From: Owenia fusiformis
Lineage: Eukaryota; Annelida; Polychaeta; Sabellida; Oweniidae
NCBI GenBank assembly: GCA_903813345.2
Contig: CAIIXF020000002.1
Span: 14,592,150 to 14,656,149 of the forward strand
Direction: 5' to 3'
DNA: 64,000 nucleotides
The notes under the pieces were generated by a model. That model had not been told where the DNA came from, searched no databases, and saw nothing but the letters and a program-made list of their open reading frames with translations. Both the position numbers and the translations under genes were made by a program. Shown here one piece after another: positions 21,312 through 33,500 of the stretch. Each line of letters begins with the position of its first letter. Position 1 is the stretch's first letter.

Positions 21312-23422
21312 TATATTGTAGTTCCTGAACTCACATTTAAGTGTATATCCTGTACGAGTGGTAGGAGGGATTAAAATTCATATTCTGAAAAAACAGAAAT
21401 CGTGTAAGGATATAAAATAAAACACAGTTTTTTCATCAGATATAAAGTTATACGTGACTTTCCCGATATCTACCTGGCTTCAGTTCTAATTACAGAGTTC
21501 GAATGCTGTCTCGTTTGGAAATTAGATCAATGATGTCGTGAAGTTAAATGTTGTCAAAGGGTATACAAGTCTTGGGTGACTAGGCTACTCATCAATGCCT
21601 ACTAGCAAATAGAAACCATTCAGGACGATATAGATTTCCATTGGCAACCTTTCCATTGTACCTATAAAGACACTTTAGGTACACTCAACAATTGGCTTTC
21701 TTTGTGAGCAAGTAAGATTTCAATCAATATTTCTCGTGATCAATTTGATTAAGTCTATAGATTTGTCAGAATTGTTAATATTTGGTTGCAGTTTGAGGAA
21801 TTGGTGAGCTCAATATTCATCAAATCCGGTTTAAACTGCAAATACAGAGGCCACGAAGCAAACGTTTGATAATCAACCAACATAAATAGGCATGTGAGAA
21901 CCACTTGGGTCTGGGCAATAAAGAAAATAGTATATCTTGATGTGGTTTGTTACATTGTCTTCGTGGTTGTATATTTTAAACAAATATTTTTGTTTGTATT
22001 TGCCTGAATTTTTTCCTCGTCCAATCTCAATTATACAAAGGAAAGTTCTTTTCCATTAATATTGAAAAATAATTCAAACATTGCAAATATTTTATACGTG
22101 TACACTTTTGATTTCTTGAGATAACTTTCCAGAACGGTTGATGTTATTTTCTCTAAAATTGTCTGAAAATGAGTATATTCTTTACTTGTTCTTACACTGA
22201 TCATGAAAACGAGTATTTTCTTCATTGGATGAAACAGGTTGAAAAGTAGGGGTTATTTGAATTAGCCCCGATTGATCAGTTGCTCGTCGAATTTAGTTTT
22301 CACTCGATCTACATGTAATCAAAGTAAGCTACTACGTCGACGGTACTCATAACTATACTTATAGTCTACCTATGAACAGATGAACGAAGAACGAAAGAAG
22401 TTCTCTATTATTCTCTTATTTTTACCAGGACAAACGGCTTGTCAAATCTCGGCGTTAACTTTGTCGGGTGATGCAAACCATCCTTAGAAAAATGGATCAT
22501 CAACGTAAAAATTATGAATAAACTCAATAGGCCTATATGGACATTTTATATATGTACACTTTTGATTTCTTAAGATAATTTTCCAGAAGTTGATATTATT
22601 TTCTCTAGTCGTGAAAATGACTGAGTACTGTATATTCTTTATTTGTTCTTACACTGATCATGAAAATTTTCTTCACCTGGACTGAATTAATGTTTTTCAT
22701 ATATGACAGTGTCAATTGTTTCTCAAGTGAGTTGAGATAAAGTTCGCAGGTTACTGATTAACTTACCTGGTTATAATTTACATTGACTTCCTAGTTCAGC
22801 CATCTTTTATTCAACCTGTGTCGTTATAAACAACTTGGGAGTGTGTCTTATTTATTTTCTTCTTCATCCGATTACATATTTCTGTTGTTTTATAATAAAA
22901 CACACGGTGTTATAAATATTATGAATGTAATCAAACAAGTGGCTTCTCAACCAAAAATTGAATTCTGTAAGTCATGTATTAAATTAGTTTTAATTATTTG
23001 ACCTTATCGATGGAAGTAAAATACGACTTGCTCTGGTAAGGTAAACAAACATTCAACCTTTTATGTGTTAGAGTGAATACAATTATTAATAGATGGCGTA
23101 TGTGTAGTAGTGGTAAGGTCGGTATTAAAGTAGGTTTATAAAAACCTGATTACCTCCAGCAAAAGGGAATCCCAGGTCGTGCTAATAACGTAATTTGCTG
23201 TTTCAGCAACGTACAGGCTGAAACAGCTCTTCCACGTTTATGAGGCATCGATCATTCACTATATTACAACGCCATATTACAAAGCATGGACCTATGGAGG
23301 ATATAGCTCCATGTACAAAGCAAGCATACGGGCATACAGAGGTTGATTTCAGCTTATGTTTCGCTTGTCAGCAAGTTGACTTTACAGGAACAAGAGTAAA
23401 GTAGTGAAGGGGAAAGCAGATA
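21312..23422. other. Intergenic between divergent genes, with a 150-bp duplication
   Basis: A segment at 22090-22235 (tgtacacttttgatttctt...) recurs at 22544-22685 in direct orientation with about 85-90% similarity by eye, offset 454. The rest is AT-rich with no supported gene. It should contain the promoters of both divergent genes, but no TATA or other element is convincing. Confidence 0.6.
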
Positions 23423-24433
23423 ATGCTAAAAATGAAGATTACTAAGCATATTGGTATATTAAATGGAATGAACGAGAAAGAAGAACAAACAGGGATTATT
23501 GACACAGTACCACAAGAATATCTCCATGACCAGCCAAAGGATGAGATAGGTGACAGTGATCCTAGTAAAATTAACGGTTCATCTACACTTAGCACATATA
23601 TTGATCCTTTCGAGGAAGCTCGCATTGACCTTGAAGATCATCTCAAATCTAACAATGATCACTCGCCGCAATTTATTGAACACATCTGCTTCGACGATGA
23701 TGACGATCTAACCGATGACAAAACACCTGACATAGTATCAGATAATATTGATGATATATTCCAATCATGGCTGAAACAAGTGAAAGAGTTAGATATTGAA
23801 AAGCTCATGCCTCTGGAAAATGACGAGGAGATTAGGCCTCAACAACTGATCGTTTCTCCGTGTGCTCCATTGCAGGGTTACAATCCCTGGCTGTTCTCTC
23901 CCTTCACACCAGGATCACAATGGAGTATAAAGAATTGTGTACACGGTGGTATACATGGACGCCCCGCACGAGAACAAATGTTGAAATATGATATCTTGGA
24001 TGAGGCCTACGACACAATGCCAATGGTGATAACGATGATGATTATGATTCTGGTTGTGAAAATGGTTGCAAGTATAAAGCAGACAAAACTAGTGGCCGAG
24101 ATGAAATTTCTTGCTCAGAACTTAACGTAAGGCCATCTGAAAGTTATACTTCGATAGAGGAGGGGAGTGGATTAATATGTAAAGGATCGCCTCCAGATTT
24201 AACTCGTATCTTGACATCATTGGACAACGCACCACCATTTGTAGCACCCCCTGTATGTGTGTTCAACCTGGAGAGGCTCTAATCCTGCAGCATTTCTACC
24301 ATGTGAATTGACTTTACCACCACACCCGCATCCATATGGACCAGCATTTGCAGAAAGCCGGTTTGGAAATACGAATTTGGGAAATGCGGGCGATTTCAAC
24401 AACGTAGGGAGTCTCAATATTAGCGCAGACTAG
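23423..24433 (+). pseudogene. Unrecognised coding sequence with two compensating frameshifts
   Basis: ATG at 23423. The first frame is good to about 24010 (acidic, with IDPFEEARIDLEDHLKSNN, FDDDDDLTDD and PFTPGSQWSIKNCVHGG). Coding character then moves to the -1 frame (ANGDNDDDYDSGCENGC ... SPPDLTRILTSLDNAPPFVA) and returns to the first frame at a C5 run (24247-24251), ending at TAG 24431-24433 (ELTLPPHPHPYGPAF). Read straight, the first frame meets TAA at 24128-24130. The two shifts cancel, as expected for one lost and one gained base. This could be a recent pseudogene, two sequence errors, or rarely programmed shifting. The corrected length would be about 336 residues. Cytosolic or nuclear, with no signal or real membrane helix. 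The family is unknown. The sequence is less AT-rich than its surroundings. Confidence 0.6.
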
Positions 24434-24760
24434 TCTAACACATTCTGATACTCATAGCATCTCTCTCTCTGTTGCATCGGAAGGATAGAGATGGAGAGGG
24501 CGCGGCTTACCACGATGAGTCTAACTAAACACGTGTAGCCATTCTCCTAAACCATTTTCGCACGCTCGGTCTTCAGACACGGCGTGAAGCAGTGAACGAA
24601 GATGCCCCTAGCCCGAGCATGAACTTACGAAATAATATCATTGAAAGGTGATAAGAAGAAGGCGCGGGGAACTCTAACACTGAGATGATTAGCCTAGCAA
24701 AGGATGGCCATGTTGGCAGCGATATTAGAAGAGAACATTAACATTAGAAATTGTTTATTG
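24434..24760 (+). pseudogene. Possible decayed 3' continuation of the broken gene
   Basis: The less AT-rich composition continues to about 24740 with short protein-like fragments in shifting frames (for example MERARLTTMSLTKHV, MISLAKDGHVGSDIRREH) separated by stops. It may be a 3' untranslated region or more of a decaying coding region. Confidence is low. Confidence 0.25.
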
Positions 24761-24971
24761 ACTAAACGTGGAGGTGTATATATATATTTATATTTTATTT
24801 ATTTATTGACACAACCTAGTAACATATTACATTAAATACACATACATGGACTGGTATCGTCGTAATATACAACCTGTTTTTTGCTAGATGTATTTTGAAT
24901 GATCTAGTGATGTAATGTAGGCCCATCTCAGTATTTTATGAACGTGTGACACTCTTAAACTATATAATATC

Positions 24972-25490
24972 ACACCGGAATAGCCTGACAATGGTAAAGT
25001 CAGATACCGTTGTCACTAATGGCGGACATAACCGTCGCTTCAATTAGATTTTCATGAACTGTATGTTTAATAGAGCACCTAGACTAAATTCCTTTGGGAC
25101 AGCAATCAATCAAAGTGTTTATACTCATTGTACAGTTAATACTGTTGTACCATCGAAATAAAGACTTTAATTTAACCGATCAAAATGAGATACGGGACAA
25201 CGGACAATGTATGACCAATATGCCGTTGTCTTTATAAATTATTTTGAATTCAGATTCCGTTGTCATTGACGATGTCGAAAAACGCTATATTGTAGCGATT
25301 CACGACCAAATTTGATCGAAATTGGTACTTCCTATGATATACCATCACAAGAGCTTATTACATGCACAGAATTAAGGACAATAAAATCCCATGAAATGAG
25401 GACCAAGTGATTTAAGAGTTGAAGCGACGGTTATGTCCGTCATTTGTGACAACGGTATCTGACTAAACCTTTGTCAGGCCATTCCGGTGT
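24972..25490. mobile_element. 519-bp MITE with 72-bp terminal inverted repeats
   Basis: The left arm 24972-25043 begins acaccggaatagcctgacaa and the right arm 25419-25490 is its reverse complement with a few mismatches. CCGTTGTC occurs five times in both orientations (25007, 25223 and 25257 on plus; 25196 and 25448 on minus). No reading frame is present. AT-rich flanks hide any target duplication. Confidence 0.85.
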
Positions 25491-25740
25491 AAATATACAG
25501 TTATAAAAATATAAAGATGTGTCAGTAGAAATTATATGCACTTGTAAAACGCTTGAATTTATTTTTGAAAACTTAAAGTACAATTAGTTTGCGAGTGTAC
25601 GAATCGCGAACCAGGGTCTGAGAGACATATAAAAAATTGTCTCCGGATGTACAGACTTTAAGTCATATTTCTATACATGTTACATATGTCATATACCTCT
25701 GTTTTCTTCTTTACGATGTATTCAGATGGTTCTATTACAC

Positions 25741-25990
25741 AAGTAAAAGATTATGAAGGTTCAAAATAAATAATAAATAAAAATACCAATAATAGCATAG
25801 GCTAGCCTGTTATTATCCTGTTGAACGGTGGTTAATATAACACCCACTTCCCTTCTGGTTGTCGTCCTTCTACCCTCCCGCTATGTACACTGCAGAGTTC
25901 TATGCATATTTCCTAAAATCTGTGTTGTCGGATTAGAAGTAAAGATTATGAGGATTCAAGATATAGCCTGTTAACATCCCATCAAACGAA
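25741..25990. repeat. Imperfect direct duplication
   Basis: aagtaaaagattatgaaggt ... agcctgttattatcctg (25741-25820) resembles agtaaagattatgaggattc ... agcctgttaacatccc (25938-25982). The first copy has an extra AAATAA-rich stretch. Confidence 0.6.
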
Positions 25991-26019
25991 GAAACCCCCG
26001 GGAGACCCCCAAGATACCC

Positions 26020-26386
26020 GGTGTAAAAGGGTAGGCAAGGTTCTATCAAATTATGGTCATACCCTCCATTAAATTATGTGGTCATGGTATCCTAAATACT
26101 GGTACAATTCTTTCCCTAATTATCGTATACACAATCAGGGCCAGTAAGGGCCGTTAAGAAAGGGGACCATAATCCCCGGGGACCATCATTTCTTTCACAC
26201 AGGTGTAAAAGGGTAGGAGGTCCTATCAAATTATGGTCCTATCAAATTATGGTCCTACTTACCATTGATTTATATGGTGACCTAAATACAACTCTTTCCC
26301 TTACTATCGTATCCACAATCAGGGCCAGTAAGGGCCTTTAAGAAAGGGGACCATTATCCCCAGGGGACCATAATTTCTTTTACACC
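26020..26386. mobile_element. Small inverted-repeat element with internal tandem duplication
   Basis: ggtgtaaaag (26020-26029) and cttttacacc (26377-26386) are inverted ends. A second internal ggtgtaaaag at 26202 marks a tandem duplication of about 182 bp, and each half contains tatcaaattatggtc, cagggccagtaagggcc and ggggaccat. It looks like two nearly head-to-tail MITE copies sharing an end. Confidence 0.65.
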
Positions 26387-27221
26387 GTATGAATATATTT
26401 ATAACTTTGATACAAATATTAACAATGACTTACATCTTTTAAAGATGTCGCTAGTATTTATAGTGGCTTGGCAATTAAGGGGTTAATTTCTTCTAAAATT
26501 TATATGTGGTGATTCATGCAATTTGTGTATTGAGCTCGAAAGGGATGTCAAATTCAATTCCGATAATTTGAACTTCATAAACTCATGTCGAGTTCATGGC
26601 TGTGATACGAAGCATAACTTGTTGATTCATTGGATAGAATGCAATGATTAATAAATCATATATTTATATATCTGTCTGTAACTCTTAAAGAAGTTTTGAC
26701 GTGGCATTTATTCGTAATCGGAAAAACTCCGCGCACCTGTTCCCTTTAAGTCACCGTTAGTTTACCGAAGAACAAGAGGAGCTCTTCCGAAGAACGGTGT
26801 TGGTGATGAGTGTTTTGAAGTCGGAGCTCGTCGATGGCTGAAATTCACTATGTATTCTCGGATAAACAAATGTTGGAATAACATTTTGAGTTTAAGAGTA
26901 TATGGATTATCAGAATAAACATATTAGAAACTATAGAAAGGATTTGGAGGAAAGGATTCTGGAGGAATTTTGATGAGTTGCAGTCGACAAGATATATCAA
27001 CAAAAATTTTTAACCATGGTGGTCATGGATGAAATGGAATATTTTGCAAACATACCTTTGAACAATGATTTCAGCCTGAATTATTGATGCATACAAATAC
27101 AAACAATGTGACACAGATTTGGAAGAGTATTCACCTTGATTTTAATCGAAGTTTTAGTATTATTTAGCAACGTTTAAGTGAAATATTAGATTTTAGTTTT
27201 GGTATTTTTTATCCAATGCAG
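26387..27221. other. Upstream region of the Dachsous coding exon
   Basis: AT-rich sequence with a somewhat GC-richer patch at about 26740-26840 that could be a 5' untranslated exon. A pyrimidine-rich tract ending atccaatgcag (27221) is acceptor-like, so the coding exon may begin at 27222, 7 nt before the ATG. No TATA box is convincing. Confidence 0.4.
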
Positions 27222-27228
27222 AGTGACA

Positions 27229-28980
27229 ATGGGAGGTTTATCACAAACAGGGGCTTCCACATGCATTACATGTGCAGTAGTTGTGTTTTTATTGCTCTTG
27301 CACTGTACTTTGGCTCAAGAGCAACTGAGACAAGTGTTTTATGTTCCGGAGGGGGAACCATTGCACTCAACAATCGGCGTAATAACAACCTTGCCTCCTC
27401 CATTTATGATATTCTCCAATACAAATGCTGATGTCGATAGAGATTTAAACATCAATGAAAACTCAGGAGAGATAACCAACAAAAAGTTGTTGGATCGTGA
27501 ATCTCGGCCATTTTATTCATTCCTTGCAGTTTCATATGCAAATGGAGAAACGGCGAAGATTGAAATAAACATTACTGATATCAATGACAATGTGCCTACT
27601 TTCTCTCCTCCCTTTTTGAAGATTGAACTTGCAGAGTCTACCCCAAGGGATGTAAAGATCTCTCTAGGCAGCGCCACAGACAATGATCGGGGAATTAACA
27701 CTACCCAGAGATACGAAATAGCATCTGGGAATACAAACAATGCATTCAGGCTTAGTTCAAAACGTGCTAAAAATGGCATCTTGTATTTAGATCTAGAAAT
27801 TAATGGCTACCTTGACTATGAAACAACACCATACTACACACTGATGATCCTTGCATATGATGGAGGATCTCCTCCTTTGATTGGGAATATGACTGTTGAA
27901 ATCTCCATAGTAGACAGCAATGATAACCAACCCATATTCAACCAAAGTCGCTACTTTGCCCAAGTCCCTGAAGATGCTGAGGTTGAAAGAAGCGTTCTCC
28001 AAGTTTTTGCTTCAGATCTCGACCAAGGTGAAAATGGTCATATCCAATATAACATTGACTACCATCAAAGTAACCCATCTCAAGATGACTTTACCATTGA
28101 TTCTACAAATGGTATAATATTTGTAAATCGTCAGTTAGACTTTGAAAAAGTGTCTATGTATGAACTGGTAGTCGTAGCCAGAGATAATGGCACCCAGCCT
28201 CTACAAACCACTGCTATCGTGTCAATCACAATTAAAGATAAGAATGACAATGAACCACAAATCAATATGCTATTTTTAACAGAAGATGGAACAGCAAAGA
28301 TCTCAGAATTGGCTTCACCAGGAGATGCTGTTGCAAGAATCTCTGTCAGTGATCCTGATGTTGGAGAGTATTATGCCAATGTTAGCGTCTCAATCGAAGG
28401 TGGGAATGGTCATTTTGGGTTGATCACTCAAGATGATGTCATCTATCTTGTAGTTGTCTCCAAGCCACCTGACAGAGAAATCGCATCATTTTATGACATC
28501 ACAGTTATTGCTCAGGATTCTGGGTCACCACCTCTCTATGCGAGAACAACATTTGAATTGAAGATTATTGACTCAAATGATAATGCACCTTCATTTTCTG
28601 AAGCAATCTACTATACTGATATTGCTGAGGTGGCTTCTCCCGGGTCATCTGTCTTTCAACTACATGCTGAAGACACTGACGAAGGGGACAATGCATTGAT
28701 AACTTACCATTTGAAACATACCCCTGAGACGCACAGTGACTGGTTCAAAGTTGATGAAAACACTGGACTGATCACGACAGATTCTGAAATTGATTGCGAG
28801 ACGAACTCCGAACCAAGGTTATATATTACTGCAATGGATTCTGGGAGTCCTAGACTCTCAGCCAATTGTACAGTGGTAGTGAGGATTCGGGATATCAACG
28901 ATAATCAACCCATCTTTGACATGAGTTTTTACAACGTTACTGTAGATGAGAATGAGCCAGTTGACAACTGTATTTTAACG
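27229..28980 (+). CDS. Dchs: Dachsous-type protocadherin, first coding exon (5' part)
   Basis: 584 codons, ending exactly at ACG|GTAAGT (28980/28981) in phase 0. Residues 1-29 form a signal peptide (hydrophobic VVVFLLLLHCTLA). Five cadherin repeats follow, marked by their linker motifs DINDN (117-121), DSNDN (229-233), DKNDN (337-341), DSNDN (448-452) and DINDN (555-559). Repeat 6 begins at about 562 and is cut by the intron. LDRE/DRE-type and AxDxG-type motifs are present, and there are about eight N-glycosylation sequons. Dachsous identity rests on repeats 4-6: GNGHFGLITQDDVIYLVVV, PETHSDWFKVDENTGLITT, IDCE and FYNVTVDENEPV closely follow fly Ds and vertebrate DCHS1. The protein is a plasma-membrane ligand for Fat cadherins in planar cell polarity and Hippo-linked growth control. 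Full-length family members have about 27 repeats, so most of the gene lies beyond the window. The ATG at 27229 is chosen because the frame upstream lacks an ATG and the signal peptide follows it directly. Confidence 0.93.
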
Positions 28981-30270
28981 GTAAGTTTTGTTTTCCTTCT
29001 GTTGTGCCCTTCATATATTTGACAAAATGAAAACATACACAATTTTTTATAGTTTTAGAACAAATTAGATGTCTCATTGTAAATTGAATTCGCTTAGATA
29101 TTTGTTACATTTTGATTTAATAGTAAGCCAGTTTTATTTTTTTATGACCCTTACATAGTGTTAACCCTTATTAAGAGACAAATTGTGGGAATTAACTGTA
29201 TAAATGTCATAGCAATCCTGAAGTATCATTATCATCAACATCTATATTTGTGTTTTGCATGAATTTGAATGTGGTAACTGAATGTGTATACATGTTATAC
29301 ACTGGGGACAGGATCTGTCTAGCATTTGATATGAATAGAATTGGTACAAAAGCTTTAGAAAAATCCATAAGCTGTTTTGTATTTGTACTGAACCATTGTG
29401 CTTGAATAAATCATTGAAGGTTCGACTTTAAGAGGGTTACTTTTTATAATATATAAGTTTGAATTATTGTATTAGTAAACCCCTTGTATATTGGTTTATT
29501 TACTCAGGCTATGATTTCTTAAATTTGTTGCAGTTTATTTTACTGTGTTGAAATCCTGGAATTATTTGATATTATACATAAATGTAACATATGGTATATG
29601 GGCCAATTGATATGTAACATATACCCAAACATTTATGCCAGTTTTGCCAATTATAGTGTGGCAATAGCAAAAATTAACTGGTACATTTAGAATAATGGCC
29701 ACTTTTACTGTAGTTTCAAGCAATTTCATTGTGCACCAAGGTAGAAAGATATTACAAATGCTCCATTAATTCTGCCAAGTGTTTCTTACAAGCTGTGTGT
29801 CATTCAAAAACAATCTAATTCCTAAAAACACTGATAATTTTACTTAATATTTTATTGAGTCAACATTGTTTCTGTTGTTGGGTTTTCACCAAAATCTCTC
29901 ATTTTCAGTTTTTAAATGCCTGCTATGGATTTTTCCTTTGCTTTCCTAAGTGTTTTGTCACTTCATTTTTTCTATTTGTATCTACATGACCTAATTAATG
30001 TTGAAGCTCCTAAAATGATTAAAATGTTTTGGTATAACTCAGGTAAAGATATGAACAAGAGAGATTGGTTCAGTGTCACATCGTATTCATTGCAGTGAGT
30101 GACACCATGTGGATTTTCATATGTTGTTGTCATATTTAGCCAATTTTTTAATCAAAATACACAACTTGAACCCCATGTAATTATACACAGAACTCCTCAT
30201 ACATAGCAGGGTTAAAACAGTTATAAGGATAAATTGAATAAAAGAGCTTTTGACACGTGAACATTTCTCA

Positions 30271-30577
30271 AGATAAAGATAGTTAAATATAAACACAATC
30301 TTTAAAGTAGTGAATATTATTCCACGTTGTTGAATGGATAGTCTGTTTAAACTTAATTAAATAACACTAAATGCAAATTTAGTACATATTTCTGGCATTT
30401 TTGGTATATAATTGCGAGTACCATGAAGTATGATGTCAAGAATTGTTAGTTTGTAAAATATAGAATATTTTTACCTTTTTGCTCCATTCTAACGAATTTT
30501 GTTTTCAATGTTATTACAAAACTCGTTTGAAAAAACACGTCCGGAACAATTTCCATTGTTAATACTTGAGCATCGTG
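30271..30577. mobile_element. Decayed right-end copy of the 2.1-kb TIR element
   Basis: Matches 10321-10692 in the same orientation. Shared strings include agtgaatattattccacgtt, taaataacactaaatgcaaa and gtttgtaaaatatagaatat. The final TIR is recognisable but diverged (aaaactcgtttgaaaaaaca, then ccggaacaatttccattgtt). About 65 bp of the reference internal segment is absent. The left part of the element is not seen, so this is an old, truncated insertion in the Dachsous intron. Confidence 0.8.
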
Positions 30578-33500
30578 ATGATGATAATAATGACTCCAAG
30601 TAATGTACATGTATCATTGCAGCATTACTAAGTGTTAGAGATAAATAATATATAGATTTTTGAAGGTTGACTTTCATAAGGTTTGATAAAACGACAACAT
30701 TAAGAATGGATGGATAACTTTTAAAAGTTTTCATTTGTTATGGAATATTACTGCAAATTAATTGTTTTTGCCATTGCATTTTTTAATGGTATATATGTAT
30801 TACATATTCCCATAATCTGACCAGTTAGATTAAAGAAATATGTCCCATGGCACTCCCCTGTTCTATACACTCTATTCTCATTGTCCAACCCACATACTCC
30901 TAGTGTATTTACTATTTACGTAATGGTATTGATTGCAGATTACCAACTCGCTTAATTAACAACTTTTACATGCAAATATTTATCCACTTTCCAAACCTAG
31001 AAGTCAAATATGCAAGCTTAAATTTAATAATTCCAATAAGTGCAAACTTTCTGCTGTGGACATGCAATTCTTACTATGCAGAATATTAAGCATAATTGTT
31101 ATAGCATTGTACAGCTTTGATCATCGAATGAAACTGCCCTAATTAGGAGCTACCATATTGTATAATAACCATAATTATTGGTATTAATTTGTAACTTTTC
31201 GTAATTTCATGATTTTATAATAATATGATTTAATACTTATTATGATATTGTCTGTTCCTTGTTCAAATGAATTATTAAATATTTTTCATCTTTCAACCCC
31301 TCCCCTTCTTAATTTAATACTCCATTATCCACATTTTCAAGACACATAGTTTCACTATTTTACAAAACTTAAATGTCAGAAACGAATCATGCGTTCATCA
31401 TTGGATTTTAGTTATTATTTTCAAGATGTTTGTGACTAATCTTTGTAATCTCCATTTCCTTCGAAAAATATCTGAAGTGATTAAGTATTAAAAGCCTTGC
31501 CCAAATCCAAAAGTTAACCACCAAAAATAATTTGGATGCAGGGTTTAAATATTGAATGGCTCAATAATCTAGAGTTTTATTAAGGATTTATTTTGAATAT
31601 TAAATAGTTGTAAGAGTGCGTGAAAGTATGTTTTAATTTAAGTAAGGATTTTTTACTTTGTTTTGAGAAAATCTGACCGTTGATAGATAATTTGGGTGGC
31701 TTGTTGTGTTAGGTTGATTGTCATATGTGGTTTGCTACAGATATTTTAACATGGTGGTCTATGGGGATTAGAAACTTAGGATCTCCTAAGTTTGTAGAAT
31801 TCAAGAGTTGGTTGAAGAAACTCAAATAAATATTTTGGTGTCAGGAAATCTTGTTCGTTCACAATACAAATATTCAACATCCTCTTATTTACTCTGAAGT
31901 GGCTTAAATATTTTCTGTCCTGAAACCATATTTACATTTGTTAAAACATTGACATTTTGTTATGAAGCCCTATAACTACTAATGGCCATATACAGATACA
32001 CAGATGGACAAAGAACTAAATAAATATTTTTTCAAATGAATCTGATAAAACCATAGTATGTTAGGCACCAGTATAAATTTACTCACGATTTTTACCAAAT
32101 TGCAAAATTGTGAGCTTTTGATGATGGCTGCAGTATAAGCAAATCTGACCCCCCTGACCCCATGGTTTGATCACATACTGTTAAAGCATGTATCTTATAT
32201 ATAGATACAGTATGTTGAAATATTCATGTCTCCAAATTGAATTTTTAAAGATTCCAAGCTTTAGATTATTAGATAGAAATTTTGTGAAAATTGTGAAAAC
32301 ATTTGATCATGCCTTGGATCCTAAAAATGGTATGTACATCCTTCAGTTGTTATATTAATGTATCCACCACTTGGACAGGTATAATGGTGTCAGAAAATCA
32401 AACCTCATTGTGAAATGATCTCACTTAAAATATTATTGCAATTCTTGATTATTTCTCATAGTTTCTCCCTAAATTTCATATCATATAAAATACTTTTTAG
32501 ATTCTTAAACAGTTGCATGTGAGCTTCAACTAATATAATTTTGTCCTTTGCCAATTCTTTTGTTTTCTTTGATTTGAAGTAGAATCTCACAAAATTATAT
32601 TCCTTGGCATATTCTTAAATAAATACTAGTTTGTCAAATTTGTCTAGAGTGGTATACTTTCCACTTTAATTTGAACAATATTGAAAATGAATATGTTATT
32701 TCTTTAAGAGTTGGCATATTTGGAGAATATTGAAATATTCATTTTATGAGTTTTCGTTTGATAGAATCTGATAAAGCTATAGCAAGTATAGTACAATACA
32801 CTAACTGAAAATGATTTTTGGAATACCTAATAATCTAGGCATCGATTTTATAGAACACATTTATGAGCATTTTTACCCTTTTTAAAACAAATCTACTCTC
32901 TGTTGTATTTTACTATGTGCTTGTTATATCACTTTGATCCTAGGTTTACTCCAATTGGATTTTATATTTGGGCTTAAAACCTGACAAAACTACATTCAAA
33001 TTGTATTAGCACAACAAAGGAAAACCTCTGATTGACAAAGGACATTTCTGAGTTACCGTTAGCTGGGAGTATATGCAGAAGGTTTAAACCAATGTGCATA
33101 AGACGGGTTACATAAGCAGAATAAGTTCTCAAAGACTATGTGTAAATATATGGTCAATAGAACTGCAGTGCTATTAATATATTGTTGCTGAAAGTATGAA
33201 GCTCGACTCTTAGGTGCACCAATGTATTTCTTGGTGCTAGCGAATTCCAGGGAGTTTCAGAAAATGCTATATCTAGAAAGCATACAGTTTTTTCATGAGA
33301 TTTTAGTAATCAAACGGGGGATATGTTGTATTTACTTTATGATTTTGAATTGCTCTATTTATATAAAAATTATAAACTTTTTATCGCAGAAAATTTGTGT
33401 TTTTTGGCATATTCTTTCATTGATGATAAAATAATCTGGAAACATACTTCCCTTTGAATCTATATCTCAGATGAAATGAATTATTTTAACATATTGATTG

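Noticed and set aside
20409-21321. Plus-strand open frames up to 150 codons
   Set aside because: Antisense to the acidic exon 1 of the minus-strand gene; the hydrophobic text is the complement of D/N/E-rich codons.
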